DNA of 64,000 nt from NCBI RefSeq assembly GCF_008312835.1, contig NZ_VSKS01000005.1:310001-374000 (forward strand), written 5' to 3'. Shown here one piece after another: positions 36,053 through 45,310 of this stretch; position 1 is the first letter of the stretch, and the number at the start of each line of letters is the position of its first letter. Below the pieces are notes generated by a model, which ran no database searches, was not told where the DNA came from, and was given only the letters and a program-made list of their open reading frames with translations. The DNA is from Streptomyces marokkonensis. GTDB taxonomy: Bacteria > Actinomycetota > Actinomycetes > Streptomycetales > Streptomycetaceae. Made by a program: the position numbers and the translations under genes.

Positions 36053-37530
36053 GCGGCGGCGACTCCTCGGTGGGGGCGGAGGCCTCGCCGCCGCCGGCGG
36101 CTTCGGCTGTGCCCGCCCTTCCCCATGGCGCGAAGGGCGGGGCAGGTACCCCCACCGCCCCGCGGAACGACTGCCCGCAGCCCGGCGGCGGTCCGCAGCC
36201 CGGCGGTGGCGGTCCGCAGCCCGGCGGCGGTCCGCAGCCCGGCGGTGGCGGTCCGCAGCCCGGTGGCGGCGGTCCGCAGCCCGGTGGCGGTTCACTGCCC
36301 GGTGGTGCCCAGCCCTCCTTCCAGGAGATGTGGCGTCAGCTGCTGCCCGTCGGGCGCAGCGCCGTCTCCGGTGGGTACCGGCGGTTCGCCTGGACCGGGG
36401 CCGACTCCGACTGCCGGGCCTGGTTCGAGGAGCAGGCCCGCGGCCGGCGGCTGGCCTACGAGGTCGACCGGAACGGGAACCAGTGGGCCTGGCTCGGGGA
36501 TCCCGCGCGGGGGGACGCGGTGGTCACCGGGTCGCACCTGGACTCCGTGCCCGACGGCGGGGCCTTCGACGGGCCCCTCGGGGTCGTGTCCGCCTTCGCC
36601 GCGCTCGACGAACTGCGCCGCAGGGGCGTGCGGCTCGCCAAGCCCCTCGGCATCGTCAACTTCGGGGACGAGGAGGGCGCCCGGTTCGGGCTCGCCTGTG
36701 TCGGCTCCCGGCTCACCGCGGGCGCCCTCACGGTCGGGCAGGCCCACCGGCTCACCGACGGGGACGGCATCACGCTCCCGCGGGCCATGGAGGCGGCCGG
36801 ACACGACCCCGACGCCATCGGCGCCGACCCCGAACGGCTGGGCCGCATCGGCGCCTTCGTCGAACTCCACGTCGAACAGGGCCGGGCGCTGGACCTGTCC
36901 GGCGACCGCGTCGGCATCGCGTCCGCCATCTGGCCGCACGGCCGGTGGCGGTTCGACTTCCGGGGAGAGGCCAACCACGCCGGCACCACCCGGCTCGCCG
37001 ACCGCCGCGACCCGATGCTGCCGTATGCCGAGACCGTCCTCGCCGCCCGCCGCGAGGCGGAACTCGCCGGTGCCGTCGCGACCTTCGGCAAGATCGCCGT
37101 CGAGCCGAACGGCGTCAACGCCATCCCCTCCCTGGTACGCGGCTGGCTCGACTCCCGCGCCGCCGACCAGGAGCGCCTGGACGCCGTGGTCGCCGGGGTC
37201 GAGAAAGCCGCCCGCGCCCACGCCGCCGCCCACGGCGTCGGCCTCGACGTCGCACGCGAGTCCTTCACCCCCGTCGTCGAGTTCGACCACGCCCTGCGCG
37301 ACGAACTGGCCCGCATCCTGGGCAGCGACACGGACCTGAGGGTGCCGGTCCTCGGCACCGGCGCCGGACACGACGCCGGAATCCTCTCCGGACGCGTCCC
37401 GACCGCGATGCTGTTCGTGCGCAACCCCACCGGCGTCTCGCACTCCCCGGCCGAGTCCGCCACCGAGGACGACTGCGTGGCCGGGGTCCTCGCCCTCGCC
37501 GACGTACTGGAAGGACTGGCCCGCACGTGA
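36049..37530 (+). CDS. M20 amidohydrolase (allantoate-amidohydrolase-like) with repeat-expanded N-terminus
   Basis: A 493-residue dinuclear-metal amidohydrolase of the allantoate amidohydrolase/N-carbamoylase type. Metal ligands are in [34 protein letters not shown] and GVSHSPAES, with [11 protein letters not shown] at the active site. The recognisable enzyme starts near residue 85 ([13 protein letters not shown]). Residues 1-84 are unusual: a palindromic element (36108-36154) and six PQPGGG(G) units (36175-36291). The GTG overlaps the hutU stop. Between hutU and hutF it is a candidate for the formylglutamate-cleaving step; allantoate use is the alternative. Confidence 0.88.
   Translation: MSGGDSSVGAEASPPPAASAVPALPHGAKGGAGTPTAPRNDCPQPGGGPQPGGGGPQPGGGPQPGGGGPQPGGGGPQPGGGSLPGGAQPSFQEMWRQLLPVGRSAVSGGYRRFAWTGADSDCRAWFEEQARGRRLAYEVDRNGNQWAWLGDPARGDAVVTGSHLDSVPDGGAFDGPLGVVSAFAALDELRRRGVRLAKPLGIVNFGDEEGARFGLACVGSRLTAGALTVGQAHRLTDGDGITLPRAMEAAGHDPDAIGADPERLGRIGAFVELHVEQGRALDLSGDRVGIASAIWPHGRWRFDFRGEANHAGTTRLADRRDPMLPYAETVLAARREAELAGAVATFGKIAVEPNGVNAIPSLVRGWLDSRAADQERLDAVVAGVEKAARAHAAAHGVGLDVARESFTPVVEFDHALRDELARILGSDTDLRVPVLGTGAGHDAGILSGRVPTAMLFVRNPTGVSHSPAESATEDDCVAGVLALADVLEGLART
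36108..36154 (+). repeat. Palindromic element A inside the M20 gene
   Basis: CCCGCCCTTC (36112-36121) and GAAGGGCGGG (36132-36141) form a perfect 10-bp stem. The element ends GGTACCCCCA, like element B, and is read in frame. Confidence 0.6.
36175..36291 (+). repeat. Coding minisatellite, six 18- or 21-bp units
   Basis: Six in-frame units encode PQPGGG or PQPGGGG (lengths 18, 21, 18, 21, 21, 18). Unit boundaries are at 36193, 36214, 36232, 36253 and 36274. Third-base changes between units are few, suggesting recent expansion. Confidence 0.9.
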
Positions 37531-38909
37531 CTGCCACCCAGCGGACGTACTGGCTGGAGCACGCCTGGCTCGGCACCCTCCCCCGAGCTCTCGGCTCCGC
37601 TCGAGCAGGGGGGACCCCCATCGAGCCGGGCGTGACCGTGGAGGTTCGGGACGGACGCGTCACCGCCGTCCGTCCGGACACGCCCGCCCCGCCGCCCGGC
37701 GCCGAGATCCTGCGCGGACTGACCCTCCCCGGACTGGCCAACGCCCACAGCCACGCCTTCCACCGTGCCCTGCGCTCCACCGTCCAGGTGGGCTCCGGCA
37801 CCTTCTGGACCTGGCGCGAGGTCATGTACGCCACGGCCGACCGGCTCACGCCGGACACCTACCACGCCCTCGCCCGGGCCGTGTACGCCGAGATGGCACT
37901 GGCGGGCATCACGGCCGTCGGCGAGTTCCACTACGTCCACCACGCCCCCGGCGGCGTGCCCTACGCCGACCCCAACGCCATGGGGGAGGCGCTCGTCGCG
38001 GCCGCCGCCGAAGCCGGTGTCCGGATCACCCTCCTCGACACCGCCTACCTCTCCTCCGGCTTCGGACGACCGCCCACCACCCACCAGCTCCGCTTCTCCG
38101 ACGGCGACGCGGACGCCTGGGCCGAACGCTGTTCGGTTCTCAAGGAACGGGATCACGCACGGATCGGGGCCGCCATCCACTCGGTACGGGCCGTACCGGC
38201 GGAGCAGCTGGCGACCGTGGCACGCTGGGCCGAGGAGCGGCGGGCCCCGCTCCACGTGCACCTGTCCGAGCAGACCGCCGAGAACGACGCCTGCCGCGAG
38301 GCGCACGGGTGCACCCCGACGCAGCTCCTGGCCGTGCACGGGGTGCTCGGCCCGCGCACCACCGGTGTCCACAACACCCATCTCACCGCCGAGGACATCG
38401 CGCTCATCGGCGGCAGCGGCACCGGAACCTGCATGTGCCCGACGACCGAACGGGACCTCGCCGACGGCATCGGCCCCGCCGCGGCCCTGCAGAACGAGGG
38501 CTCCCCGCTCTCCCTCGGCTCCGACAGCCACGCCGTGATCGACCTGTTCGAAGAGGCACGCGCGATGGAGCTGAACGAGCGGCTGCGCACCCGCACCCGG
38601 GGCCACTGGACGGCCGCCGCCCTGCTGCGTGCCGCCTCCGCCGACGGCCACGCCGCCCTCGGCTGGGACGACGCCGGACGCATCGGGGCCGGGGCGCGCG
38701 CCGACCTCGTCACCCTCGCCCTCGACTCCGTCAGGACCGCGGGGCCACTGCCCCGGTTCGGAGCCGAGGCGGCCGTATTCGCCGCGACGGCAGCGGACGT
38801 CCGCCACACGATCGTGGGAGGCCGGCACGTCGTACGCGACGGGGCGCACACGCTCGTACCCGATGTGCCCGGAGCCCTCGCGCAGGCAGTCGAGGCACTG
38901 CGCGCCTGA
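37527..38909 (+). CDS. hutF: Formimidoylglutamate deiminase
   Basis: A 460-residue amidohydrolase-superfamily enzyme converting N-formimino-glutamate to N-formylglutamate and ammonia. Motifs in order: metal HxH in [55 protein letters not shown] and [20 protein letters not shown]. The N-terminus reads [11 protein letters not shown], then 14 residues from a palindromic element, then [12 protein letters not shown]. The GTG overlaps the M20 stop by four bases. A length near 450 is normal for HutF, so the insertion is tolerated. Confidence 0.93.
   Translation: MTATQRTYWLEHAWLGTLPRALGSARAGGTPIEPGVTVEVRDGRVTAVRPDTPAPPPGAEILRGLTLPGLANAHSHAFHRALRSTVQVGSGTFWTWREVMYATADRLTPDTYHALARAVYAEMALAGITAVGEFHYVHHAPGGVPYADPNAMGEALVAAAAEAGVRITLLDTAYLSSGFGRPPTTHQLRFSDGDADAWAERCSVLKERDHARIGAAIHSVRAVPAEQLATVARWAEERRAPLHVHLSEQTAENDACREAHGCTPTQLLAVHGVLGPRTTGVHNTHLTAEDIALIGGSGTGTCMCPTTERDLADGIGPAAALQNEGSPLSLGSDSHAVIDLFEEARAMELNERLRTRTRGHWTAAALLRAASADGHAALGWDDAGRIGAGARADLVTLALDSVRTAGPLPRFGAEAAVFAATAADVRHTIVGGRHVVRDGAHTLVPDVPGALAQAVEALRA
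37578..37620 (+). repeat. Palindromic element B inside hutF
   Basis: A 43-bp GC-rich imperfect inverted repeat beginning CTCCCCCGAGC and ending GGGGGGACCCCCA, with GCTCGAGC near the centre. It supplies [14 protein letters not shown] to HutF. Sequences of this type recur in Streptomyces genomes (from memory). Confidence 0.7.
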
Positions 38910-38929
38910 CGACCCCCCATGAGGACACC

Positions 38930-40150
38930 ATGAGCAGCACCGTCATCAGCAACATCGCCACGCTGGTCACCAACGACCCCTCCCTCGGGCCGGGTTCCCC
39001 CAGCTCGAGCAAGTTCGGGAGTGGGGGACGTTCTCCTCTCGGTCTGGTCCGGGACGCGGCCGTCGTCATCGAGGGCGACCGCGTGGTGTGGACCGGTGAA
39101 TCAAGCAAAGCACCCGCCACCGACAACCGGGTCGACGCCGGGGGCCGGGCGGTCCTCCCGGGATTCGTCGACTCCCACTCCCACCTGGTCTTCGCGGGCG
39201 ACCGCACCGAGGAGTTCAACGCCCGCATGTCCGGCCGCCCGTACAGCGCGGGCGGCATCCGCACCACCGTCACCGCCACCCGCGCCGCCACCGACGCGGA
39301 ACTGGAGGCGAACCTCACCCGTTTCCTCGCCGAGGCACTGCGCCAGGGCACCACGACCTTCGAGACCAAGTCCGGCTACGGCCTGACCACCGAGGACGAG
39401 TCCCGGGCCCTGCGCCTGGCGGCCCGGCACACCGACGAGGTCACCTTCCTCGGCGCCCACATCGTCGCCCCCGAGTACGCCGAGGACCCGGCCGGATACG
39501 TCGCCCTGGTCACCGGCGAGATGCTGGACGCCTGCGCGCCGCACGCCCGCTGGATCGACGTCTTCTGCGAGAAGGGCGCCTTCGACGGCGACCAGGCCCG
39601 CGCGATCCTGACCGCGGGCAGGGCGAGGGGCCTGCACCCGCGCGTCCACGCCAACCAGCTCTCGTACGGCCCCGGCGTCCAGCTCGCCGTCGAGCTCGAC
39701 GCGGCCAGCGCCGACCACTGCACCCATCTCACCGACGCCGACGTGGACGCCCTCGCCGGCAGCCGCACGGTCGCCACCCTGCTCCCCGGGGCCGAGTTCT
39801 CCACCCGCGCCGAGTGGCCGGACGCCCGCCGGCTGCTGGACGCGGGGGTGACGGTCGCGCTGTCCACCGACTGCAACCCCGGCTCGTCCTTCACCTCCTC
39901 GGTCCCCTTCTGCATCGCGCTCGCGGTGCGGGACATGGGGATGACGCCCGACGAGGCCGTGTGGTCGGCCACGGCGGGCGGGGCCAGGGCCCTGCGCCGC
40001 GACGACGTCGGCCGCCTCACCCCGGGCGCGTACGCGGACCTGGTGATCCTCGACGCCCCGTCCCCGGTCCACCTGGCCTACCGGCCGGGGGTGCCCCTGG
40101 TGCGCGCGGTCTGGCGGAGGGGACGCAGGGTGGAGCCGCGGCCGGTGTGA
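38930..40150 (+). CDS. hutI: Imidazolonepropionase
   Basis: A 406-residue metal-dependent hydrolase opening imidazolonepropionate to formiminoglutamate. Motifs: [22 protein letters not shown] (HxH metal site), [32 protein letters not shown] and [16 protein letters not shown]. Near the N-terminus NDPSLG and [11 protein letters not shown] are separated by an extra Ser/Gly-rich stretch that coincides with palindromic element C. ATG 38930 follows GAGGACACC. It lies 20 bases after hutF and ends the hut operon at a terminator (40161-40190). Confidence 0.95.
   Translation: MSSTVISNIATLVTNDPSLGPGSPSSSKFGSGGRSPLGLVRDAAVVIEGDRVVWTGESSKAPATDNRVDAGGRAVLPGFVDSHSHLVFAGDRTEEFNARMSGRPYSAGGIRTTVTATRAATDAELEANLTRFLAEALRQGTTTFETKSGYGLTTEDESRALRLAARHTDEVTFLGAHIVAPEYAEDPAGYVALVTGEMLDACAPHARWIDVFCEKGAFDGDQARAILTAGRARGLHPRVHANQLSYGPGVQLAVELDAASADHCTHLTDADVDALAGSRTVATLLPGAEFSTRAEWPDARRLLDAGVTVALSTDCNPGSSFTSSVPFCIALAVRDMGMTPDEAVWSATAGGARALRRDDVGRLTPGAYADLVILDAPSPVHLAYRPGVPLVRAVWRRGRRVEPRPV
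38995..39028 (+). repeat. Palindromic element C inside hutI
   Basis: TTCCCCCAGCTCGAGC and GGAGTGGGGGA flank a short loop; CCCCCA (38997-39002) pairs with TGGGGG (39022-39027). It adds about 14 residues in frame. Confidence 0.6.
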
Positions 40151-40160
40151 GCCGAGCCGC

Positions 40161-40190
40161 GGCCGGGTGGGACGGGTCCGTCACCCGGCC
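40161..40190 (+). terminator. Terminator of the hut operon
   Basis: GGCCGGGTG (40161-40169) pairs perfectly with 40182-40190, 11 bases after the hutI stop. Confidence 0.7.
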
Positions 40191-40203
40191 ACGGTCCACA
40201 GGA

Positions 40204-40271
40204 CGCGCCCCGCGCCCGGCGGGTGCCCGGTGCCCTGGACGGGCATCCGGCGCCCGCGGGGCGCGGGGCGC
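40204..40271 (-). terminator. Terminator of the sigma factor gene
   Basis: A 13-bp GC stem (40204-40216 with 40259-40271), with further pairing inside, 34 bases beyond the stop of the minus-strand gene. Confidence 0.65.
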
Positions 40272-40304
40272 GGTCACGTCACTTGGAAGGGGACGTGGGG
40301 TCCG

Positions 40305-41219
40305 TCACTCCTCGACCGTGAGTCCCTTGCGCAGTTTCACCAGGGTCCGGGAGAGCAGGCGGGAGACGTGCATCTGGGAGATGCCCAGTTCCTCGCCGAT
40401 CTCCGACTGGGTCATGCCCGCGACGAAGCGCAGGGACAGGATCTTCCGGTCCCGCGGCGGCAGTTCGGCGATCAGCGGCTTCAACGACTCGACGTACTCG
40501 ATGCCTTCGAGCCCGTGGTCCTCGTAACCGATCCGGTCCGCCAGCGCCCCCTCGGCGTCGTCCTCCTCGGGCTGGGCGTCCAGCGAGGAGGCGGTGTAGG
40601 CGTTCGACGCCGCCATGCCCTCGACGACCTCTTCCCTGGTGATGCCCAGACGCTCCGCCAGCTCGGCCACCGTCGGCGCGCGGTCGAGCTGCTGGGCCAG
40701 TTCGTCACCGGCCTTGGCGAGGTCGAGCCGGAGCTCCTGCAGCCGGCGCGGTACGCGCACGGACCAGGAGGTGTCGCGGAAGAAGCGCTTGATCTCGCCG
40801 ATGATGGTCGGCATCGCGAACGTGGGGAATTCCACACCGCGCGACATCTCGAAGCGGTCGATCGCCTTGATCAGGCCGACGGTGCCGACCTGGATGATGT
40901 CCTCCATCGGCTCGCTGCGCGAGCGGAAGCGGGAGGCGGCGAACTTGACCAGGGCGAGGTTCAGTTCGACGAGCGTGTTGCGTACGTACGAGTACTCGTG
41001 GGTGCCTTCCTCGAGCGACTCGAGGCGCTCGAAGAGGGTCTTGGACAGAGCCCGTGCGTCGACCGGGCCCACCTCGTCGTACGGGGGGATCTCCGGCAGT
41101 CCGGCGAGCAGGTCGTCCGGGACGACAGCCAGGTCGTCCCGCTCGATGGGATCCAGATGTTCCGGAGTGGGTGTCGACGTCGCTTCAGGGGTAGGCGATG
41201 CGTCGAGCCGGGGTGACAT
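40305..41219 (-). CDS. SigB/SigF-family RNA polymerase sigma factor
   Basis: A 304-residue group 3 sigma factor (stress/sporulation type), probably the SigI-like member. Region 2 (about 80-150): RNTLVELNLALVKFAASRFR, EDIIQVGTVGLIKAIDRFE, VEFPTFAMPTIIGEIKRFFRDTSW. Region 3 follows (RRLQELRLDLAKAGDELAQQL) and region 4 holds LPPRDRKILSLRFVAGMTQSEIGEELGISQMHVSRLLSRTL. ATG 41219 has GGAGG five bases upstream; longer starts at 41231 and 41243 are possible. It diverges from a STAS gene and a kinase gene that likely control it by partner switching. Confidence 0.93.
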   Translation of the reverse strand: MSPRLDASPTPEATSTPTPEHLDPIERDDLAVVPDDLLAGLPEIPPYDEVGPVDARALSKTLFERLESLEEGTHEYSYVRNTLVELNLALVKFAASRFRSRSEPMEDIIQVGTVGLIKAIDRFEMSRGVEFPTFAMPTIIGEIKRFFRDTSWSVRVPRRLQELRLDLAKAGDELAQQLDRAPTVAELAERLGITREEVVEGMAASNAYTASSLDAQPEEDDAEGALADRIGYEDHGLEGIEYVESLKPLIAELPPRDRKILSLRFVAGMTQSEIGEELGISQMHVSRLLSRTLVKLRKGLTVEE

Positions 41220-41469
41220 GATGTCCTCCATCGTTCTCGGCATATGGCTGCCGAAGCCGATACGTGCACTGCGGTGTGCGGCGCCTCCAAAGCCGGCCGT
41301 GTCGGGTACGTGTCCTACTAGCCCTACCGGCTCTCGCAACCTCATCGCAAGTGCGCTCTGTGCGCATATGTCTGTTTGTGCGTGATTGTTAGAGTGTCGA
41401 TGCGTGGCCGGAAGGCGTAATGTTCGAAGGCGTCAGCATGCAGCCACGACCTCGGGAGAGAGAGACGGC

Positions 41470-41847
41470 ATGGACCGCGGGACGGTCGGCAGCGCACAGT
41501 CGGGCCGGCTTCTGGTCGAGGTGCGAGAAGAGGGCCCCAGTGCCGTCGTGACTCCGGCGGGTGAGTTGGATCACCACACCGCCGATTTGTTGCGTGAGCC
41601 ACTGGAGGGCTGCCTCGCCAAGGGATTCAAGCGGCTCGTTATCGACTGCTCCCGGTTGGAGTTCTGCGACTCCACGGGGCTCAACGTACTGCTCGGTGCC
41701 CGGCTGAAGGCCGAGGCGGGCGGGGGTGGGGTTCACCTCGTGGGAATGCAGCCCGTGGTCGCGCGCGTGTTCGAAATCACGGGTGCGGACGCGGTGTTCA
41801 CCGTGCACGACACTCTCGAGGCGGCTCTGGCCGACGATTCGGCGTGA
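41470..41847 (+). CDS. Anti-anti-sigma factor (STAS domain)
   Basis: A 125-residue SpoIIAA/RsbV-type protein. The STAS fold is clear (VVTPAGELDHHTADLLREPLE, RLVIDCSRLEFCDSTGLNVLLGA), including the Ser of DSTG that an anti-sigma kinase phosphorylates. Unphosphorylated it would bind the anti-sigma factor and free the sigma factor. It is divergent from the SigB-like gene and 245 bases ahead of the HATPase gene, the expected partner. ATG 41470 follows GGGAGAGAGAG. Confidence 0.92.
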   Translation: MDRGTVGSAQSGRLLVEVREEGPSAVVTPAGELDHHTADLLREPLEGCLAKGFKRLVIDCSRLEFCDSTGLNVLLGARLKAEAGGGGVHLVGMQPVVARVFEITGADAVFTVHDTLEAALADDSA

Positions 41848-42092
41848 GCCGCCGGGGCACGTCCGGCGGCGGGACGCACCCGTCGCACCCGCTGCCGGAG
41901 AGGACCGTCCGTCGCGTCTTTTCGTGCGAATACAGGGGTGTCCCCTCGGTCTGCCCGGGCAGGAGACTTCCTGAACGTGCCGGACGCGATGGTCACGAGG
42001 GTTCCGGGAACCGGATGTGCCGTGCACGCGTGACCAACCGAGTACGGCGAATTTTTCATTGTGAACTGGTGACACGGTGAGGTGAAGCGCTG

Positions 42093-42647
42093 ATGAGCAC
42101 CACCCGGCCCTACTCGCCGGGCGACCGCGGTCAGGAGCCCGGCGGCGCTTCCGGGATGCCCGGGGACGCGGTGCCGGCCGGGGGCGCGTCCGACAGCGGC
42201 GTGACCGCGCCGGCCGCGCCGTCGGGTCCCCCGGACGGCGGCCGGATCCGCCGGCTGAGCTTCGACGGCCAGAGCGGCGTCGTGCCGCTCGCCCGTGATT
42301 TCACCCGTCAGGCGCTGTACGAGTGGGGCTGGCTGCCCGCGGCCTCCGCCGACCAGCGGGCGGCCGCGGAGGACGTCCTGCTCGTCGTCTCCGAACTCGT
42401 CACCAACGCGTGCCTGCACGCGGAGGGGCCCGACCACCTGGCCATCACCTGCGACAGGAAGGTGATACGGCTGGAGGTCACCGACCGGGGCACGGGCCAG
42501 CCGGCCCCGCGCACCCCGCACCAGGCGGGCCGGCCGGGCGGCCACGGCATGTTCATCGTGCAACGGCTCTGCCTGGACTGGGGCGTCGTGCGGGTTCCGG
42601 ACGTCGCGGGCAAGACGGTCTGGGCCGAACTCGGCACCCCCGCCTGA
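42093..42647 (+). CDS. Anti-sigma factor kinase (HATPase_c, RsbW-like)
   Basis: A 184-residue protein. The first 50 residues are Gly/Pro-rich and probably disordered. The GHKL ATPase domain follows: N-box VVSELVTNACLHAEG, G1 VTDRGTGQPAP, G2 GRPGGHGMFIVQRLC. Such Streptomyces proteins bind sigma factors and phosphorylate STAS antagonists. The neighbouring STAS protein and sigma factor are the likely partners. No phosphatase (RsbU-like) gene is present here. GAGGTGAAG precedes the ATG. Confidence 0.9.
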   Translation: MSTTRPYSPGDRGQEPGGASGMPGDAVPAGGASDSGVTAPAAPSGPPDGGRIRRLSFDGQSGVVPLARDFTRQALYEWGWLPAASADQRAAAEDVLLVVSELVTNACLHAEGPDHLAITCDRKVIRLEVTDRGTGQPAPRTPHQAGRPGGHGMFIVQRLCLDWGVVRVPDVAGKTVWAELGTPA

Positions 42648-43244
42648 CCCGGCACCTCACCCCGGCGTCCACCGAACCCACTCCGGGACAGGCCCCGCAC
42701 CCGCCCCGCACCCGCCTCGCTCCCGCCTCGCTCCCGCGCCCGCACACACGACCCGGCACCTTGCGCCCGTCCCCGCCCTGCGCCCGTCCCGGCCCGGCCC
42801 GGCACAGTCCGGCGCCCGAAGCCGTCCGGGCGCCCACCCCTTACCCGATCCCGCGCGCCCCGGCCTGTCCGCACCGCGCCCGGCGTCCGCTCCTGCCTGT
42901 GGGCTCACGCCCGGCTGCACCGCGCCCGGCGTCCGCTCCCGTCTGTGGCCTCACGCCCGGCCTGGTACCGCGCCGGCGCACGGCCCTGGCCCCGCCCCTG
43001 CGCTCGCGTACGGCACCGGCATCCGTGCCAGGCGTCCCGGTTCGCGGCTCGCGCCGGCCCCCCGCCCGGCCCCTGCGCTCGCGTACGGCCGTTCGCGGCG
43101 CGCACGGCCCCCCACCCCGCCGAGGCATCGCACCCTGCCCCGGCCCCGGGGCTCACGCGCGCCCTCCGCGCTCGCGTACGGCGGGGCGGGCCCCCGGCCC
43201 CGGCGCGCCCCGCCCCAACCGGCGCGGGCCCGTGCGGAAAGCCC
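42648..43244. repeat. C-rich degenerate repeat region
   Basis: About 600 bases with strong C-over-G excess on the plus strand and no supported gene. It contains two tandem 46-bp copies (42871-42916 and 42917-42962) and three copies of GCTCGCGTACGGC (near 43001, 43079 and 43169). Its open frames are mere Pro/Arg/Ala strings. Confidence 0.65.
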
Positions 43245-43280
43245 GGAGGGCCCCGCATCCAGGCGGATGCGGGGCCCTCC
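43245..43280. terminator. Strong bidirectional terminator
   Basis: A perfect 16-bp stem (43245-43260 with 43265-43280) around AGGC, 21 bases past the stop of the peptide transporter gene. Confidence 0.9.
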
Positions 43281-43301
43281 AGGCGCTGCGAGGGGGACGG
43301 C

Positions 43302-44798
43302 TCAGCGGACGTCGCCCATGAGGCTCTTGACCTTGTTGCGGTACATCCACACCGCCACACCGGCGACCACGGCGAGCGTGGCCTCCATCGCGACGATGCC
43401 CGTCTTGTTCAGATCGACACCGGCGATGGACAGCAGACCGGTGGTGGCGTCACCGGCGGTGACGGCCAGGAACCAGACGCCCATCATCTGCGAGGCGTAC
43501 TTCGCGGGCGCCATCTTCGTGGTGACCGACAGGCCGACCGGGGAGAGCAGCAGCTCACCGACGGTCTGCGTGAAGTAGATGGCCACCAGCCACAGCGCGG
43601 CCGCCTTGTGACCGCCCTCGGCGATCGACAGCGGGGCCAGGAACAGGAAGAACGACACGCCGACCAGCATCAGGCCGGAGGCGAACTTCACGATCGTGCT
43701 CGGCTCCTTGCCGCGCCGGTTCAGCGCCAGCCAGATCCAGGCGAAGACCGGGGCCAGCGCCATGATCAGGACCGGGTTGACCGACTGGTACCAGGAGACC
43801 GGGAAGTCCCAGCCGAAGACGCTGTTCTCGGCCGAGGAGTCGGCGAAGATCGACAGGGTCGAGCCACCCTGGTCATAGATCATCCAGAAGATCGCGGCGG
43901 CGACGAAGAACCAGATGTACGCGGACATCTTCGACTGCTCGGCCCGGTCCAGGTCCTTGTCGCGCTTGATGCGGGCGATCACCATCACCGGGACGATCAC
44001 GCCGAGCAGCGTCAGCGGGACCAGGACCCAGTTCAGGGTGTAGTTGCCGGTGAAGCCGACGACGGCGTACCCCACCACGGCGATGCCCGCCCACAGCGCG
44101 GCCTTGCGCAGCGTCGAGGCCTTCTCCTGGTCGGAGAGCGGCTTCGGGACGACGCTGGACTGCGCGTCCAGGTGGCGGCTGCCCAGCAGGAACTGCGCCA
44201 CACCGAGGCCCATGCCGAGCGCGGCCAGGGCGAAGCCCAGGTGCCAGTCGACGTTCTCACCGATGGTGCCGATGATCAGCGGCGCGGCGAAGGCACCCAG
44301 GTTGATGCCCATGTAGAAGACGGTGAAGCCACCGTCCCGGCGCGGGTCGTCCGGGCCCTGGTAGAGCTGGCCGACCATCGTGGAGATGTTGGCCTTCAGC
44401 AGGCCGGAGCCGATGGCGACCAGCCCCAGCCCCGCGTAGAAGGTGCCGGAGGACGGCAGGGCCAGCGTCAGGTGGCCCAGCATGATGATTCCGCCGGCGA
44501 CGGCGACGGTCTTGCGGGGGCCCCACACGCGGTCGCCGAACCAGCCGCCCGGCATCGTGAGCAGGTACACCAGCGAGAGGTAGACCGAGTAGATCGCGGT
44601 GGCGGTGCCGGCGCTCAGGCCCAGTCCGCCCGGGGCGACGAGGTACAGCGGGAGCAGAGCCCTCATGCCGTAGTAGGAGAAGCGCTCCCACATCTCGGTC
44701 ATGAAGAGTGTGGCCAGTCCGCGGGGGTGGCCGAAGAAGGTCTTCCCGGACCCGGGGGTGCCCGGGGTGACCGAGTCCTTCGTCAGGCTGGACGCCAT
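43302..44798 (-). CDS. POT-family proton-dependent peptide transporter
   Basis: A 498-residue major-facilitator protein importing di- and tripeptides with protons. About 14 membrane spans. Family motifs: FFGHPRGLATLFMTEMWERFSYYGMRALL (ExxERF), GGWFGDRVWGPRKT, and the PTR2 signature FTVFYMGINLGAFAAPLI. ATG 44798 is chosen because the ExxERFSYYG motif then lies about 35 residues in, as in DtpT relatives. It is transcribed alone toward the terminator at 43245. Confidence 0.94.
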   Translation of the reverse strand: MASSLTKDSVTPGTPGSGKTFFGHPRGLATLFMTEMWERFSYYGMRALLPLYLVAPGGLGLSAGTATAIYSVYLSLVYLLTMPGGWFGDRVWGPRKTVAVAGGIIMLGHLTLALPSSGTFYAGLGLVAIGSGLLKANISTMVGQLYQGPDDPRRDGGFTVFYMGINLGAFAAPLIIGTIGENVDWHLGFALAALGMGLGVAQFLLGSRHLDAQSSVVPKPLSDQEKASTLRKAALWAGIAVVGYAVVGFTGNYTLNWVLVPLTLLGVIVPVMVIARIKRDKDLDRAEQSKMSAYIWFFVAAAIFWMIYDQGGSTLSIFADSSAENSVFGWDFPVSWYQSVNPVLIMALAPVFAWIWLALNRRGKEPSTIVKFASGLMLVGVSFFLFLAPLSIAEGGHKAAALWLVAIYFTQTVGELLLSPVGLSVTTKMAPAKYASQMMGVWFLAVTAGDATTGLLSIAGVDLNKTGIVAMEATLAVVAGVAVWMYRNKVKSLMGDVR

Positions 44799-45310
44799 GG
44801 TCGATCCTTGCTGTCGGGACGCGTCGCGCGAGCGTGTACGCGCCCGGTGGGGGCGGCCGGCACCGGCGGGCCGTACCGTCCACCCCACGCCCGGGGGAGG
44901 CCGCTCCGGATCGCGGAGCGGCGGACGGCGACCACCGGGATCCACGCCTCCTCCGCGCGCGTCCACGCACGGTGAGGCCCGGCCACAGGTCATTCCTTCC
45001 GGGGCCGGCGGGAACCGGCCCGCACACAAAAGAGACCCTCGGCGTCAGTGCCAGCCAAAGGTCCCCGTGGTGCAACAGGCGTTGATTCACCATACGGCAG
45101 GACAGTGCCGGATATGGAAGGACTTGAGACACGGATCACAGGTTTCAGAGGAACCGCGATCACCCATTCGAAGGTCCTTCCAGGATCGCACCTCACAGAC
45201 CCAGGTCCGTACCAGGTTCACCGAAGGTGAGAGGACGGTGTGCCCGAGGTAAGAACCAAGCGCGGCGATCACACCCCGGGGCCCACCGCGGCGGGTCTAC
45301 CATCACTGGC
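44799..45310. other. 512-bp divergent intergenic region
   Basis: It lies between the peptide transporter and the response regulator genes. GGAAGGAC (45116-45123) is complementary to 45174-45181, which could fold a large stem. The response regulator promoter lies at its right end. Several short frames exist, but none shows coding bias or motifs. Confidence 0.5.
45298..45303 (+). promoter_or_regulatory. Candidate -10 of leaderless response-regulator mRNA
   Basis: TACCAT ends seven bases before the ATG at 45311, without a Shine-Dalgarno sequence. Confidence 0.45.

Noticed and set aside
42648-43244. CRISPR-like array
   Set aside because: The repeats are few, unevenly spaced and degenerate, and no cas genes are present in the window.
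45116-45181. GGAAGGAC/GTCCTTCC stem upstream of the response regulator, considered as a riboswitch
   Set aside because: Only an eight-pair stem with a 50-base loop, no known class motifs, and the gene probably has a leaderless promoter downstream of it.
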